64,000 bases of DNA from Saccharomonospora sp. NB11 (GCF_015910535.1 NZ_JACBJG010000001.1:124001-188000); one strand, 5' to 3'. Positions 18,740 to 28,793 are shown, counted from the first letter of the stretch. A program made the numbers and translations. Notes: generated from the sequence alone by a model not told the origin.

Positions 18740-20293
18740 ATGCGGCTCCACGACGTCGTCACCGCCTCCGCCGACCTCTCGGCGACCCGCTCCCGCCGGG
18801 CCAAGACCGCCCTGCTCGCCGAACTGTTGAGCGGCGCTCCCGCCGACGAACTCGCCGCCGCCGTCGCCTTCCTCACGGGAACGCCCACGCAGGGCAGGAT
18901 CGGTGTCGGCTGGCGCACCCTCGTCCAGGTGCGCACACCTCCGGCGGCCGAACCGGAGCTGACCGTCGGCGACGTCGATCGGGCGCTCGGCGACCTCGCC
19001 GCCACGACTGGCAGCGGGTCGGCCGACCTCCGCGCGCGACGACTGCGTTCCCTGCTCTCGCGGGCCACGGCAGCCGAACAGGACTTCCTCGTCCGCCTGC
19101 TCACCGGAGAACTGCGGCAGGGCGCCTTGGAGGGCGTCATGGTGGAGGCCGTCGCCACCGCCGCCCACGTCCCGGCCGCCGCGGTGCGCCGGGCGTTCAT
19201 GCTCTCGGGACGGCTGCCCGACACCGCCCGCGCCGCCCTGTCCGGCGGCGTCACCGCGTTGGAGGCGTTCCGCATCGAGCTCGGCAGACCGCTGCGCCCG
19301 ATGCTGGCATCGCCCGCGGAGTCACTGGACGACGCTCTCGACGCGCTCGCCTCCGTGTCCGTCGAGTACAAGCTCGACGGTGCCCGCATCCAGGTCCATC
19401 GCCAGGGCGACGAGGTGTCGGTCTTCACGCGCACCCTCCGCGACGTCACCCCGCACGTCCGCGAACTCACCGACCTCGTCCGCGGCCTGCCGTGCTCGTC
19501 CGTCGTGCTCGACGGCGAAACCCTGGCGCTCACCGACGACGGCCGACCGCGCCCGTTCCAGGAGACAATGGCCCGCTTCGGCAGCACACGGGACGAACAA
19601 GTCCATGCCCTGCTGCTGCGGCCGTACTTCTTCGACTGCCTGCATCTCGACGGCCAGGACCTGCTCGACGCGCCCCTGCGCGACCGTCGGTCGGCACTGC
19701 GCGACGTCGCCGGTGACCACCTCGTCCCCGGCGAATTCGACCCCGAGGACCCGGACTCGATCCTCGCCGCGGCCCTGGCGGCCGGACACGAGGGCATCGT
19801 CGTGAAGGATCTCGACTCCCCCTACGCGGCGGGCAGACGAGGCCGGGCCTGGTTGAAGGTGAAACCGGTGCACACGCTCGACCTCGTCGTCCTCGGTGCC
19901 GAGTGGGGCCACGGCCGCCGTCGCGGCTACCTGTCGAACCTCCATCTCGGGGCTCGGGACCCCGATGGCGGACCGCCGATCATGGTGGGGAAGACCTTCA
20001 AGGGGCTCACCGACGAACTCCTGGCCTGGCAGACCGCGGAGCTGCCCCGCCACGAGCGCCACCGCGACGCCCAGACGGTGTCCGTGCGCCCGACACTCGT
20101 CGTCGAGATCGAACTCGACGGCGTGCAGACCAGCACCCGCTATCCCGGCGGCGTCGCGCTGCGATTCGCCAGGGTCGTGCGCTACCGGCCGGACAAGGAC
20201 GCCGCCGACGCCGACACGATCGACGCCGTCCGCGCCCTCCTTCCCGGAAATCGGCCGGTCCGAAATCCGCCACGAACGGTCCGGTGGCCCTAA
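18740..20293 (+). CDS. lig: ATP-dependent DNA ligase (LigB-type)
   Basis: The 517-residue protein has an N-terminal helical DNA-binding domain (to about residue 190), the nucleotidyl-transferase motif EYKLDGARIQVH with catalytic Lys211, motif III-type FFDCLHLDG, motif IV EGIVVKDLDSPYAAGRRG and motif V WLKVKP, then an OB-fold. It seals nicks in duplex DNA using ATP. The length and domain order match the actinobacterial LigB family, distinct from the NAD ligase and the multi-domain LigD. The ATG at 18740 is chosen because upstream residues are low-quality sequence overlapping the TetR promoter. Confidence 0.94.
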   Translation: MRLHDVVTASADLSATRSRRAKTALLAELLSGAPADELAAAVAFLTGTPTQGRIGVGWRTLVQVRTPPAAEPELTVGDVDRALGDLAATTGSGSADLRARRLRSLLSRATAAEQDFLVRLLTGELRQGALEGVMVEAVATAAHVPAAAVRRAFMLSGRLPDTARAALSGGVTALEAFRIELGRPLRPMLASPAESLDDALDALASVSVEYKLDGARIQVHRQGDEVSVFTRTLRDVTPHVRELTDLVRGLPCSSVVLDGETLALTDDGRPRPFQETMARFGSTRDEQVHALLLRPYFFDCLHLDGQDLLDAPLRDRRSALRDVAGDHLVPGEFDPEDPDSILAAALAAGHEGIVVKDLDSPYAAGRRGRAWLKVKPVHTLDLVVLGAEWGHGRRRGYLSNLHLGARDPDGGPPIMVGKTFKGLTDELLAWQTAELPRHERHRDAQTVSVRPTLVVEIELDGVQTSTRYPGGVALRFARVVRYRPDKDAADADTIDAVRALLPGNRPVRNPPRTVRWP

Positions 20294-20298
20294 GCTGA

Positions 20299-21744
<1,446 letters not shown>

Positions 21745-21767
21745 CCCGAGGAGGTCCCCCGCCCGGC

Positions 21768-21893
21768 GTGTCCGCGAGTTACGCACGTGTGTCGGCAGCT
21801 CGTGCGCTCGTGTCCGCGCCTCGCGTACTCGTGTCCGCAGCCTGCACGCTGGTGTCCGCAGTTCGCGTACCCACGCCCGCACCTCGCGCCCGC
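21768..21893. repeat. 21-bp repeat family, locus 2: six units in reverse orientation
   Basis: Six consecutive 21-bp units, most beginning GTGTCCGC, run head to tail in perfect register. Further units of opposite orientation follow at 21946-21987. The array fills the gap between convergent guaB1 and phoH. Confidence 0.8.
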
Positions 21894-21921
21894 GTGTCGC
21901 CCGCGTCGTGCGCCGCCGTGG

Positions 21922-21964
21922 GCGGCTCCCGTACCGGAAGTGCGAACACCTGTACGGGAGCCGC
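21922..21964. terminator. bidirectional hairpin between guaB1 and phoH
   Basis: GCGGCTCCCGTAC at 21922-21934 pairs perfectly with GTACGGGAGCCGC at 21952-21964 around a 17-base loop. It lies in the convergent gap and overlaps a 21-bp repeat unit. Confidence 0.6.
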
Positions 21965-21987
21965 GGACACGACGACGCAGACCGAGG
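21946..21987. repeat. 21-bp repeat family, locus 2: two units in forward orientation
   Basis: Two 21-bp units (21946-21966 and 21967-21987), each starting ACAC and ending CGG or AGG, lie opposite in direction to the six units at 21768-21893. A third, partial unit starts at 21988. Confidence 0.65.
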
Positions 21988-22007
21988 ACACGCCGGCTCA
22001 GCTCAGC

Positions 22008-23405
22008 TCAGGCGTGGTTCTCCAGCATCTCGGTGACGAGGGCGGCAATCGGCGACCGTTCCGACCGCGTCAACGTCACGTGCGCGAACAACGGATGCCC
22101 CTTCAGCTTCTCGATCACCGCCGAGACGCCGTCGTGCCTGCCCACCCGCAGGTTGTCGCGCTGCGCCACGTCGTGCGTCATCACGACCCGCGACGCAGTG
22201 CCCAGCCGTGACAACACGGTGAGCAGCACGTTGCGCTCCAGCGACTGGGCCTCGTCCACGATCACGAACGCGTCGTGCAACGACCGGCCCCGGATGTGCG
22301 TCAGCGGCAACACCTCGAGCATGCCCCGGTCGAACACCTCGTCGATGACTTCCTGACTGACCAGCGCGCCCAGCGTGTCGAAGACCGCCTGCGCCCAGGG
22401 CTGCATCTTCTCGCTCTCGGTGCCCGGCAGGTAACCCAGGTCCTGCCCACCCACCGCGTACAGCGGCCGGAACACCACCACCTTGCGATGCATGCCGCGT
22501 TCGAGCACCGCCTCCAGACCGGCGCACAGCGCGAGCGCCGACTTGCCCGTGCCGGCCCGGCCGCCGAGCGACACGATGCCGACGTCGGGGTCCATGAGCA
22601 GGTCGAGCGCGATGCGCTGTTCCGCCGACCGCCCGTGCAGCCCGAACACCTCGCGATCGCCCCGCACGAGCCGCACCCGCTTCTCGGGCGTCATCCGGCC
22701 GAGTGCGCTCGTGGTTCCGGCGAGCAGCCGCAACCCCGTGTTGCACGGCAGGTCGGCAGCCTCGGGCCTGCCGAAATCAGTGAGGTCGACCTCGCCCGAC
22801 GAGAACAGGGCGTCGATGGCCTCGGCGGGCACGTCGAGGTCGGCCATGCCGGTCCACCCCGACGGCGTGACCTCCTCGGCGCGGTACTCGTCGGCGGGCA
22901 GCCCCACGGCCCCGGCCTTGACTCGCAGCGGGATGTCCTTGGTCACCAGCGTGACCGAGGGGCGTTCGATGGCGAGGTTCAACGCGCACGCGAGGATGCG
23001 GTGGTCGTTGGAGTCGGTGCGGAACCCGGGTGGGAGCACCGTCGGGTCGGAGTGGTTCAGCTCGACGTGCACCGTGCCGCCGTGGTCGCCGATCGGCACC
23101 GGCGCGTCGAGTCTGCCGTACGACCGGCGCAGGTCGTCGAGCAACCGCAGGCTCTCTCTCGCGAACCACCCGAGTTCGGGGTGGTGCCGTTTGCCCTCCA
23201 ACTCGTTGATCACGACGATCGGCAACACCACGTGGTGCTCGGCGAACCGGGTGAGTGCCCACGGGTCCGACAGCAACACCGAGGTGTCGAGGACGAAGGT
23301 GCGGGGCGTTCGGTCGCCTGTGTCGCCAGGGTCGGAGCCTTCGTCGGCGCTCGGGGCGCTGACGGGCGAGCGGCCGGAGGTTCGGGGCACACGCTGCGCA
23401 GTCAC
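22008..23405 (-). CDS. phoH2: PIN domain-PhoH fusion ATPase (PhoH2)
   Basis: The 465-residue protein joins an N-terminal PIN RNase domain ([40 protein letters not shown]) to a C-terminal PhoH P-loop ATPase with [12 protein letters not shown] near residues 278-288 and [12 protein letters not shown] as Walker B. In mycobacteria PhoH2 is an RNA helicase/RNase that works in a toxin-antitoxin pair. The GTG at 23405 is chosen because AGGGAG lies eight bases upstream. The frame is open for 54 more codons upstream, but these encode an Arg-rich stretch without family similarity. No separate antitoxin gene is evident. Confidence 0.95.
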   Translation of the reverse strand: MTAQRVPRTSGRSPVSAPSADEGSDPGDTGDRTPRTFVLDTSVLLSDPWALTRFAEHHVVLPIVVINELEGKRHHPELGWFARESLRLLDDLRRSYGRLDAPVPIGDHGGTVHVELNHSDPTVLPPGFRTDSNDHRILACALNLAIERPSVTLVTKDIPLRVKAGAVGLPADEYRAEEVTPSGWTGMADLDVPAEAIDALFSSGEVDLTDFGRPEAADLPCNTGLRLLAGTTSALGRMTPEKRVRLVRGDREVFGLHGRSAEQRIALDLLMDPDVGIVSLGGRAGTGKSALALCAGLEAVLERGMHRKVVVFRPLYAVGGQDLGYLPGTESEKMQPWAQAVFDTLGALVSQEVIDEVFDRGMLEVLPLTHIRGRSLHDAFVIVDEAQSLERNVLLTVLSRLGTASRVVMTHDVAQRDNLRVGRHDGVSAVIEKLKGHPLFAHVTLTRSERSPIAALVTEMLENHA

Positions 23406-23769
23406 GACGGCATCTCCCTCAGGGGCGTCGGCACCACGCCCCTCACTCGCTGGGGCCGGGCACTGCCCTGGTTGGTCGTCGCTCCGACACCTCGCGGTGT
23501 CAGGGCGTGCGGCCACGAGGGCCCGGTGCCGGCCCCCTCGTGCGTGTCGAGTGCGGCTGCGCCGCATTACGTGTCACTGCCACGACCAGGGCCTCCCGTG
23601 GCGACTCACCTGGGTCCGTGCGCCGCCACTTCGGAAGCTACCTGCGACACCGGTTTCACGCAGGCAGCCAGCTAGGTGAATCAGCAGGCCCGCGACTCAC
23701 GTTTCGTGAGCGAGCCAGACCACACTCGGGTGAAGTCGCCGCGAGTTCACACTGTCCTCACACGACGTT
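23406..23769. other. gap between phoH2 and uppS with small hairpins
   Basis: No convincing gene lies here. On the phoH2 5' side there is a TGCGGC/GCCGCA hairpin (23552-23566). Nearer uppS there is CTCACG/CGTGAG with a TTT loop (23696-23710), which may be a weak terminator. The region should hold the phoH2 promoter and leader. Confidence 0.4.
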
Positions 23770-24549
23770 TCACGCGCCGAAGCGGCGATGGCGTACCGCG
23801 AAGTCGCGCAACGCGCGGAGGAAATCCACCTTCCGGAACGCGGGCCAGTACGCCTCCGTGAACCAGAACTCCGAGTGGGCCGACTGCCACAGCAGGAAGC
23901 CGGAGAGCCGCTGTTCCCCGGACGTGCGGATGATGAGGTCCGGGTCGGGCTGCCCCGAGGTGTACAGGTGTTCGGAGATGTGGTCGACGTCCAGCGTCTC
24001 GGCGATCTCGTCGAGGCTCTTGCCCTCCTCGGCGTGCTGCCGCAGCAGCTTGCGCACGGCGTAGGCGATCTCCTGCCGACCGCCGTAGCCGACGGCCACG
24101 TTGACGATCATGCCGTTGCGCCCGTCGGTACGCTGCGCGGCGGCGGTGAGTCGGGCCGCGACGTCGGTGGGCAGCATGTCCAACGCGCCCACGATCGACA
24201 ACCGCCACGGGTTGCCGGGCCTGGCGAGTTCGTCGACGACGTCCGGGATGATCTCCAGGAGAGCGGCGACCTCTTCGTTCGAGCGGTTGCGCACGTTGTC
24301 CGTCGACAGCAGCCACAGCGTGACGACCTGGACCTTGGCCTCACGGCACCAGGTCAGGAAGTCGGCGATCTTCCGTGCGCCGACGCGGTGACCACCGTTG
24401 ACGTCGGTGAACCCGGCCTCGCGAGCCCAACGACGGTTGCCGTCGAGGATGATGCCGATGTGGCGCGGGTGCCGCCCCGCAGCCTGCTGCTTGAGCCGCC
24501 ACGAGTACACCGTGTAGACAACGCGGGAAAGGATCGAGCGAAGACTCAC
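23770..24549 (-). CDS. cis-prenyltransferase, probably short-chain (Z-farnesyl diphosphate synthase type)
   Basis: The 259-residue protein has all the marks of the UppS family: HIGIILDGNRRWAREAG with the catalytic Asp, NGGHRVGARKI, STDNVRNR, GYGGRQEI and the C-terminal RTSGEQRLSGFLLWQSAHSE. It condenses isopentenyl diphosphate onto an allylic diphosphate in cis. Its position next to hemolysin III matches M. tuberculosis Rv1086, a Z,E-farnesyl diphosphate synthase feeding decaprenyl phosphate synthesis, so a short product is inferred. The start is taken as the GTG at 24549 (VSLRSILSRVVYTVYSW); further upstream starts lack family support. Confidence 0.92.
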   Translation of the reverse strand: MSLRSILSRVVYTVYSWRLKQQAAGRHPRHIGIILDGNRRWAREAGFTDVNGGHRVGARKIADFLTWCREAKVQVVTLWLLSTDNVRNRSNEEVAALLEIIPDVVDELARPGNPWRLSIVGALDMLPTDVAARLTAAAQRTDGRNGMIVNVAVGYGGRQEIAYAVRKLLRQHAEEGKSLDEIAETLDVDHISEHLYTSGQPDPDLIIRTSGEQRLSGFLLWQSAHSEFWFTEAYWPAFRKVDFLRALRDFAVRHRRFGA

Positions 24550-24621
24550 AGCAGGGGAGACTACGCCTGGCGACGGAGTGACCTTCGCTGTACTCCCGCG
24601 CCCGGCGGTGTGCACACCAAC

Positions 24622-24635
24622 CTACGGTTCCGTAG
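24622..24635. promoter_or_regulatory. palindromic operator between uppS-like gene and hlyIII
   Basis: CTACGGTTCCGTAG is a perfect 6-2-6 inverted repeat 10 bases upstream of the hemolysin III start and 72 bases upstream of the divergent prenyltransferase start. It resembles binding sites of TetR-type repressors. The regulator is not identified. Confidence 0.5.
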
Positions 24636-24645
24636 CCTCTAGTCC

Positions 24646-25329
24646 GTGAGTGCAGTGACAAACCAGCAGACCGGACCGGAATCAGTCGTGGACACCCGTC
24701 CCCGCCTTCGCGGCCACATCCACTTCTGGAGCTTCTTCGGAGCGGTCGCAGCAGGCGCGACCCTCATCGCCCTGGCCGCCTCGACGGTGTCGGGGCTGGC
24801 GGCGCTGGCCACGTCCGTCTACGGCGCGACCGTGCTCGGAGTGTTCGGGGTCAGCGCGCTGTACCACCGGAAACTCTGGAGTCCCCGCGCGTACAAGTGG
24901 ATGAAGCGCGCCGACCACTCCATGATCTTCTTGTTCATCGCGGGCACCTACACGCCGTTCACGCTGCTCGCGATGTCGCAGCCGACGGGCTACATCGTGC
25001 TCGCCGTGGTGTGGGGCGGCGCGATCGTCGGTGTCGCGATGAAGATGCTCTGGCCCACCGCCCCGCGCTGGCTGGGCGTGCCGATCTACGTCGCGCTCGG
25101 CTGGGTCGCGGTCTTCGTGCTGCCCGAACTCGCAGCCAACGCGGGTGTGGCGGCGCTCGTGCTGCTGATCGTCGGCGGCGTGCTGTACACGCTGGGCTCG
25201 GTCTTCTACGCCACCAAGTGGCCGAACTACTGGCCGAAGACCTTCGGCTATCACGAGTTCTTCCACGCCTGCACGGTCGCCGCCGCGATCACCCACTACA
25301 TCGCCATCTGGCTGGCGATGTACTCCTGA
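24646..25329 (+). CDS. hemolysin III family (PAQR/TrhA) membrane protein
   Basis: The 227-residue protein has seven predicted membrane helices with the PAQR metal-site signature: Ser and His in VSALYHRKLWS, an Asp in KRADHSMIF, and two His near the end in HEFFHACTVAAAITHYIA. Bacterial members such as TrhA are involved in membrane lipid homeostasis; cytolytic activity is known only for some. It is divergent from the prenyltransferase gene, as Rv1085c is in M. tuberculosis. The GTG at 24646 starts the frame. Confidence 0.93.
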   Translation: MSAVTNQQTGPESVVDTRPRLRGHIHFWSFFGAVAAGATLIALAASTVSGLAALATSVYGATVLGVFGVSALYHRKLWSPRAYKWMKRADHSMIFLFIAGTYTPFTLLAMSQPTGYIVLAVVWGGAIVGVAMKMLWPTAPRWLGVPIYVALGWVAVFVLPELAANAGVAALVLLIVGGVLYTLGSVFYATKWPNYWPKTFGYHEFFHACTVAAAITHYIAIWLAMYS

Positions 25330-25357
25330 ACCGACTGCCGCCCGCTGCGACGCTCGA

Positions 25358-26101
25358 CTACAACCCCTGCCAGGCGGCCGCGAACGTCCTCACCAAGGCG
25401 GCCGGAGTCCCCGAGACGCGGTGCAGGTTCTGCTGCTCGTCGGCGAACACGCAGATCCTGCCCTCGTCACGGATGTCGACGACGGAGAACGGCCGACTGC
25501 GCCGGTACGTGCCGTCCACCGTGCACCCCGCGTACACCTGGTGAACGGCCACGCGTGGTGCCTTCAGTTGCCGCTCCAGCTCCATCTCCGGCGTCAGGGT
25601 CGCGGAGAACATGTCGTGGTTCTCGGCCCGCACCTCGAAGGCCTGCCGTGTCGTGTGCAGGTCGGCCCCCGGTGCGGGCGGGAACTCCGGCAGTTCACCG
25701 ACGAACTCCTCCACGAGCCGGCGCTCGTCGACCGGCACGATCGCCACCGCGTCACCCCGCACCTGCATCGCCACCGCGTCGCCTCCGGCGGCAGCGACGA
25801 GGAACTTCCGGTCGCGGCCGGGGTCGTCGACGTAGGTGCTCCAGCAACGCAGTTCCCGCCCGGGCGAGGCCAGGATCCGCAGTACCACGCGGAAGTCCCG
25901 GGTGAGCATGTCCTCGTCGGCCAGGCCGAGAGCACCCAGCTCGCGGAAGCATCTGCGGGTGAACTCGGCCCGGTCATCCTGCGGCACGTACAGCTCGGAC
26001 GCGCCCAGCACGGGGTGCGGATCGCCGAGCCCTTCCAGTTCCCAGACGTGCGACAACACCGCCCGAGGAAGCGCGATCGGGCGGGACAGCGTGTTCGTCA
26101 C
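25358..26101 (-). CDS. ESX secretion-associated protein EspG family
   Basis: The 247-residue protein matches the EspG family by length, by the opening segment LPRAVLSHVWELEGLGDPHPVL and by the C-terminal stretch VYAGCTVDGTYRRSRPFSVVDI followed by DEGRICVFADEQ. EspG proteins are cytosolic chaperones that bind PE/PPE substrates and keep them soluble for type VII secretion. It starts two bases after the PPE-like gene and is last in a four-gene minus-strand operon. No ESX core gene (eccB, eccC, eccD, mycP) is present in the window, so the partner secretion system must be elsewhere. Confidence 0.85.
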   Translation of the reverse strand: MTNTLSRPIALPRAVLSHVWELEGLGDPHPVLGASELYVPQDDRAEFTRRCFRELGALGLADEDMLTRDFRVVLRILASPGRELRCWSTYVDDPGRDRKFLVAAAGGDAVAMQVRGDAVAIVPVDERRLVEEFVGELPEFPPAPGADLHTTRQAFEVRAENHDMFSATLTPEMELERQLKAPRVAVHQVYAGCTVDGTYRRSRPFSVVDIRDEGRICVFADEQQNLHRVSGTPAALVRTFAAAWQGL

Positions 26102-26103
26102 GA

Positions 26104-27456
26104 CTACCCTCCGATGGTCGGCGGCGCGACGACGTTGCCCGTGGTCGGATCACGCAGCACCTCGCCGTTCTCGGTGAGCGCGAACGCCTCGTCGGTGGCC
26201 TGCACGTACTGGCGCTGGTGCTCCTCGTCGCCGCCTTGACCACCACGCCCGGCACCGGCGCCTCCCATGGCACCCATGGGCATCCCGCCACGAGCACCGG
26301 CTGCAGCGCCCGCTCCACCGGGGCCACTCGGACCGAATCCCGCAGGACCGCCGCCACCGGTCGGGCCGAACGGCGCCGCGCCCACGGTGCGGCCAGCTCC
26401 GGGCACACCGGGTCCGCCGGGAGCCGCACCGCCTCCGGGCATCCCGCCTCCGGGCATCCCACCGCGGGGACCAGGACCCCCGCCGGGGACGGCGAACCGA
26501 CCCGGCCCGCGCCCAGGGCCCGACCCCGGCCCGGGATTGGTCGGCGTCCCGGGCGGCCCGAAGGTCGGCGGTTGGTACGGATTGCTGCCGCCAGGCCCGA
26601 CGTTGGGGTTCGGGTTGATGCTCGGGGTGGGGTAGTTCGGCGGCGTCGCGGCCGGCGGCCGACCGACGTCCGGGGTCACGTATCCCGACGCCGAGGTGTT
26701 CGAGTTGGGCACCGGCGAGGTGGGCACGTGCGGCGTCGAGTACGTCGGCGACGACGGCTGACCGGTCGGCACCGACGCGACCGACGACGGAGAACTCTCA
26801 CGGGACGACGGCGTGGGCTCGTCGAAGCGACGGATACCGCTCCCGGCGTCGTCGCCGTTGCCGGACTCGTCCCGCTCGATGGTGCCGAGCTCACCGTCGA
26901 AGGAACCCAGCGAGCCGAAGTCCGTGACCACGCTCTGCTGCGCCGCCTGCATGTGACGCTCGTAGGTCTCGTAGATCTGCCGGGCCCGCTCGACGTCGGC
27001 GTTGTGCTGGTTGATCTGCTTCTCGGTGTCGGTGTCCCACGGCGTCAGGACGTCGATCACGCCCCGCTCCGGCGGCTTCTCCGCGACCGGAGGCAACTCG
27101 TGCTTGATGGTGTCGAACGTGTGGGCGCTGTCGGTGTACACCCGTGCGTTCATGGCGTACACCTCTGCGGATGCCTGCGTCGCCCTGGCTCCCATGAGGA
27201 TCTTCTGCGCGGCGGCCTCGGCGCCCGCCCCCGTCCAGGAGCTTTCCAGAACCTGCAGCAACTTCCTGCTGCGATCACTCGCCTCGTGGTGGGCGTTGAC
27301 AATCTCGTTGGCCGTGGTGACCGCCTCGTGCCATTTCGACGCATCCCCCGCGTGCACGCGACGAACCAGTTCGTGAATCGGAAGGACCCCTAGGTCGGCC
27401 AGGATCTTCGGTACGACCTCGTCTGCGAAGCCACCGATCCCGTCGAACAACCCCAC
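26104..27456 (-). CDS. PPE-like T7SS substrate with Pro/Gly-rich tail
   Basis: The 450-residue protein has an N-terminal helical domain of about 180 residues resembling PPE proteins: a WxG turn at SSWTGAG (Trp74), helices on both sides, and a YxxxE secretion-type motif YETYE at residues 162-166. The remainder is low complexity, rich in Pro, Gly, Ser and Met (GGMPGGGMPGGG, GPGRGPGR) and probably exposed outside the cell. It lies between the EspG-like chaperone and the DUF3558 lipoprotein, with gaps of two and three bases, supporting a substrate-chaperone relationship. Confidence 0.83.
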   Translation of the reverse strand: MGLFDGIGGFADEVVPKILADLGVLPIHELVRRVHAGDASKWHEAVTTANEIVNAHHEASDRSRKLLQVLESSWTGAGAEAAAQKILMGARATQASAEVYAMNARVYTDSAHTFDTIKHELPPVAEKPPERGVIDVLTPWDTDTEKQINQHNADVERARQIYETYERHMQAAQQSVVTDFGSLGSFDGELGTIERDESGNGDDAGSGIRRFDEPTPSSRESSPSSVASVPTGQPSSPTYSTPHVPTSPVPNSNTSASGYVTPDVGRPPAATPPNYPTPSINPNPNVGPGGSNPYQPPTFGPPGTPTNPGPGSGPGRGPGRFAVPGGGPGPRGGMPGGGMPGGGAAPGGPGVPGAGRTVGAAPFGPTGGGGPAGFGPSGPGGAGAAAGARGGMPMGAMGGAGAGRGGQGGDEEHQRQYVQATDEAFALTENGEVLRDPTTGNVVAPPTIGG

Positions 27457-27459
27457 CGT

Positions 27460-28107
27460 CTACTCCCCCGCTTTGGCCTTCAGGTTCCCCACAACCATCT
27501 CGGCGACCTTCTCCGCCGGAACGCACGAGTCGACACCCTCGGCTTCCTTCTCGGCGCTCAAGCCGACGGTCGACGTGATCGAGTACTCGTCGGCTATTCC
27601 GACGGCGACGGTGCAAATGCGATCATTCTCACTGGCTTTAAAGGCCACGGCGGGGAAACCGCCGACAGAAGGCAGCTCACGAAAGATTGCCACCTGAGGT
27701 TTCGTATTCGCGTACTGCGCGCTGAGCCCTGCCCGTGAGACCGTGCTGAACCCGATCTGCATACCACCGAGGGTCTCCGTGTTTCCCCAGTCGCAACCTG
27801 GCCCCACCTGCTCCAGATCGCTCGGGGAGCCCGTCGAAACTCCTGACCCCAGAGCCTCCCGCACCTGCTCGGGTGTGAGCACGTCGCACGGGTGATCCGA
27901 CAAGACCGACTCCGGCAACGGATTTGCAACTGCTGGCGCACCGCTGTGCGGCAAAACAGATCCGCTCGGAACACTCTGCGAGGTCGGCTCGACGGTCCCG
28001 GACACCGAGAATTCCGACGTCGCCCCCTCCCCGGGTGCCTCCTCCGAACAACCGGCGATCGACAGAGCGGCAAGACCGGCACTCAACATTGCAGCTACGC
28101 GCTTCAT
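27460..28107 (-). CDS. DUF3558 family lipoprotein
   Basis: The 215-residue protein begins with a signal peptide and a clear lipobox LSIAGC, followed by a Ser/Pro-rich linker and a DUF3558 domain with conserved Cys residues (HPCDVLTPEQVREALG, GCDWGN, ICTVAVGI, DSCVPAEKVAE). It would be anchored to the outer face of the membrane. DUF3558 proteins often accompany ESX genes in Pseudonocardiaceae, but their role is unknown. Its ATG shares one base with the preceding stop (TGATG). Codon use is visibly more A/T-rich than in the flanking core genes, which may point to a later acquisition of this cassette. Confidence 0.85.
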   Translation of the reverse strand: MKRVAAMLSAGLAALSIAGCSEEAPGEGATSEFSVSGTVEPTSQSVPSGSVLPHSGAPAVANPLPESVLSDHPCDVLTPEQVREALGSGVSTGSPSDLEQVGPGCDWGNTETLGGMQIGFSTVSRAGLSAQYANTKPQVAIFRELPSVGGFPAVAFKASENDRICTVAVGIADEYSITSTVGLSAEKEAEGVDSCVPAEKVAEMVVGNLKAKAGE

Positions 28108-28598
28108 CAGATGAAACCCCCACCAGACTCGTCCTCGCCACCGGAGGTCGTGACATCCCGGCCCGCTTCCTCATCAGCACTTTGGTACATGCCAAGCGCC
28201 TTGCGCAGGGCAGATGCAAGACCCCGATAGAAGTCGGCCTCGGCCCTGACCTGCTGAGCTCCGGCGTCGAAAGCCTGACTCCCTACGTTGTTGAATCCGA
28301 CGCTTGCGGGGTCCTCAGCAGGCGGGCGCGTTTCGCGGAGACGATCCGCCTCATAGACCTGCCGATCCAACTCCCTCGCCAGGCTCGCCGCTTCCCGGTA
28401 AAGCCCCTCGGCAGTGTCGATGTCGAGTTCGAAACCGCCTCCCGCGCCCGGCGCGGAGGCCTTGCCGCCGACGATGAAGTTCGTGTCTCGCCACAAGCTC
28501 GCCATGCTCGCGACGAGTCCGGCACCGCCCGGCGCCACCGACAGCCCTGTCTGCGCGGCCCTGGCAGCGACGTCGCCAGTTCCCCCACTGGCTTCCAC
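28107..28598 (-). CDS. small helical T7SS-type protein, first gene of ESX cassette
   Basis: The GTG at 28598 is preceded by AAGGGGG at nine bases, giving a 163-residue product. An upstream in-frame ATG would need a poor ribosome-binding site. The protein is mostly helical with a Pro/Gly turn in the middle (ETRPPAEDPASVGFNNVGS) and a C-terminal YQSAD (residues 138-142) that fits the YxxxD type VII secretion motif. It resembles ESX-1 secretion-associated WXG100-like proteins in layout but lacks a clear WxG. It begins the four-gene operon with the DUF3558, PPE-like and EspG genes. Confidence 0.7.
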   Translation of the reverse strand: MEASGGTGDVAARAAQTGLSVAPGGAGLVASMASLWRDTNFIVGGKASAPGAGGGFELDIDTAEGLYREAASLARELDRQVYEADRLRETRPPAEDPASVGFNNVGSQAFDAGAQQVRAEADFYRGLASALRKALGMYQSADEEAGRDVTTSGGEDESGGGFI

Positions 28599-28717
28599 TC
28601 GTGCTCGCCCCCTTGCACACTGCAACAACCGACGAGCATCGTAGCGGCATCTCCCCCTTACCGGCAGAGAACGGACAAACTCGCCGTCACCCTCTGCCGT
28701 GACCATGCCCCGAACGA

Positions 28718-28767
28718 CGCACGCGTGTTCACACTTCGGCCGTACGGGAAGTGCGAACACGCGTGCG
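28718..28767. terminator. 20-bp inverted repeat built from the 21-bp element
   Basis: The arms at 28718-28737 and 28748-28767 are complementary at 19 of 20 positions (core ACGCGTGTTC), with a 10-base loop GGCCGTACGG. It lies just after the stop of the bet operon and before the ESX cassette on the same strand, so it may end the bet transcript. No T-tract is present. Confidence 0.6.
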
Positions 28768-28781
28768 CAACTCGCGGACAC
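28736..28781. repeat. 21-bp repeat family, locus 3
   Basis: A well conserved unit occupies 28757-28777 (starts ACACGCGT, ends CTCGCGG) and is followed by the first bases of another. The preceding 21 bases are a degenerate unit ending GGAAGTGCGA. It overlaps the long inverted repeat at 28718-28767. Confidence 0.65.
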
Positions 28782-28793
28782 GGTGGTCCTGGG

